Positions 6,075 through 6,986 of a DNA stretch of 6,986 bases are shown one piece after another. The position numbers and the translations under genes are program-made. The first letter of the stretch is position 1; each line of letters opens with the position of its first letter. The notes below the pieces were generated by a model, which had not been told where the DNA came from, made no database searches, and worked only from the letters and a program-made list of their open reading frames with translations. This stretch comes from a bacterium (GTDB lineage: Bacteria > Bacteroidota > Ignavibacteria > Kapaibacteriales > UBA2268), in assembly GCA_024710535.1 (NCBI GenBank), contig JANJUO010000247.1:1-6986 (forward strand), written 5' to 3'.

Positions 6075-6986
6075 ATGAAAAAAGAATATAAAGATAATCT
6101 AAAATTAGTTAAAACAACCACAAAACAAGTTATCAACCTAAAGGATAGGTTTCAAGATTTATTAAAGAAAGTGGATCTTTTTGAAGATGAATCTAATGAA
6201 ATCAAATCTAAATTTGACGATTTTTTAGAAAAATACCTTACTCAAATTTTACCAATTGAAACACAAAATAATGATTACAGTAAAATTTTTGCTCGTAAAA
6301 TTGATCTTGTTTCCCGTAAGTACAAATTTAATAAAGACCAAAAAGAATTAATCTCCGAAACGATTAAAGATTTGTATTTGCATATTGATTGGACTGATAA
6401 TTCTTTAAGCAAAGATTTTGAGATTATCAAAAAATGGTCAGGTTACGATGTTCGAAAGGAAATTCTTGATCATAAAAAGAAGTTTATTTCTAAATTCAAG
6501 GAAGATGCAAGCAATAAATTGGGGTTTGATATAGATGAACTTGGTATAGATGTGGCAAAAATTGTTGAAAATCCTCTGGAATTTGAATTGTTTCAAAAAA
6601 AAGCTTATGAACATTCTTTAAAATCAAATCAAATTTTACTCGATAATATAATTGAAAATGAACCAGCAAAAATTGATTTGGAGAATAAGAATTTCCTTGA
6701 TCCAGTATTTTTAACATCTATTATTTTTCATTATTTTCATAATTCAAAAGATCCAAATCTTAGTTTGGATGAAATCGAGCATTTAAACAAACAACGAATT
6801 AATACTAAAAATCTAAAATTTAATAAGGCAATTATTGAAGAACTTAATTGGATTAGAAAAAATAATAATTTGATATTTTCCAAAGATGATAATTACATCG
6901 GTGTTTATTTAAATATGCTAAATTTCATTGTTGGAATTGGAGTTGAATTTTTCATTGATATTGAAGAACATTTAAATACTTATAGC
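6075..6986 (+). CDS. Hypothetical cytoplasmic protein, charged and helical, 3' end beyond the window
   Basis: A frame open from the ATG at 6075 to the last base (304 complete codons, no stop), so the protein is longer than seen. It starts MKKEYKDNLKLVK and has no signal peptide. Composition is rich in Lys, Asp, Asn, Ile, Phe and Leu, typical of a soluble helical protein; residues 15-55 look coiled-coil-like. Residues about 70-160 (for example FARKIDLVSRKYKFNKDQKE and IIKKWSGYD) faintly recall the region before the J domain in some Bacteroidota DnaJ-like proteins, but no HPD motif is visible and I do not claim this. The only notably hydrophobic stretch is near 278-294 (YLNMLNFIVGIGVEFFI). No Shine-Dalgarno sequence precedes it and the start lies 14 nt after the pgk hairpin's T-run. 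It is a real gene judging by its long open frame in AT-rich DNA; its function is unknown. Confidence 0.78.
   Translation, partial: MKKEYKDNLKLVKTTTKQVINLKDRFQDLLKKVDLFEDESNEIKSKFDDFLEKYLTQILPIETQNNDYSKIFARKIDLVSRKYKFNKDQKELISETIKDLYLHIDWTDNSLSKDFEIIKKWSGYDVRKEILDHKKKFISKFKEDASNKLGFDIDELGIDVAKIVENPLEFELFQKKAYEHSLKSNQILLDNIIENEPAKIDLENKNFLDPVFLTSIIFHYFHNSKDPNLSLDEIEHLNKQRINTKNLKFNKAIIEELNWIRKNNNLIFSKDDNYIGVYLNMLNFIVGIGVEFFIDIEEHLNTYS

Noticed and set aside
6496..6717. 73-codon frame on the minus strand
   Set aside because: It lies opposite the unfinished + strand gene, whose frame is open for 304 codons; there is no ribosome-binding site and no motif.

Overview
The window is about 7 kb of very AT-rich bacterial DNA. 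All supported genes lie on the + strand. Several traits suggest the Bacteroidota/FCB assemblage (for example Ignavibacteria or Kapabacteria-like lineages): the low GC, the style of the phosphoglycerate kinase, the LuxR-type response regulator, and two candidate promoters resembling the Bacteroidota TTTG / TAnnTTTG pattern. This placement is an inference; there is no rRNA or other strong taxonomic marker here.

Layout from left to right. (1) The 3' part of a NarX/DegS-type (HisKA_3) histidine kinase runs in from the left edge and overlaps by 11 nt a NarL/FixJ-type response regulator, forming a two-component pair. (2) An extremely AT-rich kilobase (about 1339-2443) holds a short secreted or membrane-anchored hypothetical protein, an overlooked 35-residue single-pass membrane protein, two perfect inverted repeats, a strong intrinsic terminator, and a 20-bp-spaced direct repeat upstream of the next operon. 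(3) A two-gene nitrogen-acquisition unit follows: an outer-membrane TorF/Gcw_chp-type beta-barrel protein and, 26 nt later, an Amt ammonium channel. It ends in a strong terminator. (4) After a 384-bp non-coding gap with a candidate promoter comes a complete phosphoglycerate kinase gene. (5) A hairpin follows, and 15 nt after its T-run begins a lysine/aspartate/asparagine-rich cytoplasmic protein of unknown function that runs off the right edge.

The outer-membrane protein and Amt plausibly provide consecutive steps of ammonium entry, one across each membrane. No P-II (glnK/glnB) gene is adjacent, although the Amt C-terminal tail that P-II proteins normally act on is intact. The two-component pair could regulate genes in this neighbourhood, but nothing in the sequence proves it. 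I found no CRISPR array, insertion sequence, phage gene, tRNA, rRNA or recognisable defence system. The least explained items are the 35-residue membrane protein, the 123-residue hypothetical protein and the unfinished gene at the right edge.
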